Source of the DNA: Bryobacterales bacterium
Lineage (GTDB): Bacteria; Acidobacteriota; Terriglobia; Bryobacterales; UBA6623
Assembly (NCBI GenBank): GCA_022823865.1
Contig: JAJEHF010000173.1
Span: 1-33,740 of the forward strand
Direction of reading: 5' to 3'
DNA: 33,740 nt
Positions 33,691 through 33,740 of the stretch are shown piece by piece. Within the stretch, counting starts at the first letter, position 1, and each line of letters opens with the position of its first letter. The notes under the pieces were generated by a model, which was not told the DNA's origin, ran no database searches, and saw nothing but the letters and a program-made list of their open reading frames with translations. Both the position numbers and the translations under genes were made by a program.

Positions 33691-33740
33691 GGTAGCGCTG
33701 TCTGCTGCGAGGACTGGACATTTTGTTGTCAGTCTGTCAG

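Overview
The window is GC-rich and densely coded on both strands, with short intergenic gaps. The gene content points to a member of the Acidobacteriota, most likely close to Solibacter/Bryobacterales. The signs are a large plug-poor TonB-receptor-like barrel of the acidobacterial type, a DUF3108 protein, a PQQ dehydrogenase, a Tat-exported enolase-superfamily protein and a microcompartment aldehyde dehydrogenase. This placement is inferred from family content; no rRNA or marker tree is available.

Layout: (1) 179-1654, bacterioferritin facing a small secreted protein and a TlpA thioredoxin. (2) 1713-3195, a tightly coupled pterin operon: a PTPS homologue whose catalytic Cys is Glu, a PTPS with the Cys, and folE. 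(3) 3240-6580, a PQQ dehydrogenase, an FmdB-type zinc ribbon and a secreted glycine-zipper protein. (4) 10941 down to 6688 on the minus strand, a five-gene operon of HAD phosphatase, deoxyhypusine-synthase-like protein, RfaE-type sugar kinase, GmhA-type isomerase and EEP hydrolase, divergent from a Gfo/Idh/MocA dehydrogenase at 11273-12436. (5) 12460-14386, an M24 peptidase divergent from lexA. (6) 14524-17402, ligA with a duplicated helix-hairpin-helix domain plus a coupled small membrane protein. (7) 17447-19538, a lipid-kinase-family protein and a lactonase-type beta-propeller lipoprotein. (8) 19697-24302, an accessory-looking stretch with a VapBC module, an enolase-superfamily protein, and a DUF5131/TcmP pair. 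(9) 24616-27451, one BMC-H shell protein, a CoA-acylating aldehyde dehydrogenase with a long tail, and a DUF3108 protein. (10) 33690 down to 27488 on the minus strand, a CehA/McbA-like metallohydrolase, a Slam-like TPR/barrel protein and the TonB-receptor-like barrel.

A recurring feature is that many first genes have a TANNNT-type -10 box placed so that transcription would start at, or a few bases before, the start codon, with no Shine-Dalgarno sequence. Leaderless or nearly leaderless mRNAs therefore look common in this organism, while other genes (lexA, the Gfo/Idh gene, the small secreted protein, the Slam-like gene) have ordinary leaders with Shine-Dalgarno sites.

The strongest leads for new biology are the ligA domain duplication, the paired Cys/Glu PTPS-folE operon (probable FolB bypass), the heptose-pathway-like operon lacking a nucleotidyltransferase but holding an unassigned protein, the satellite microcompartment locus, and the TcmP/DUF5131 pair. 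I saw no tRNA, rRNA, CRISPR array, insertion sequence or replication origin.
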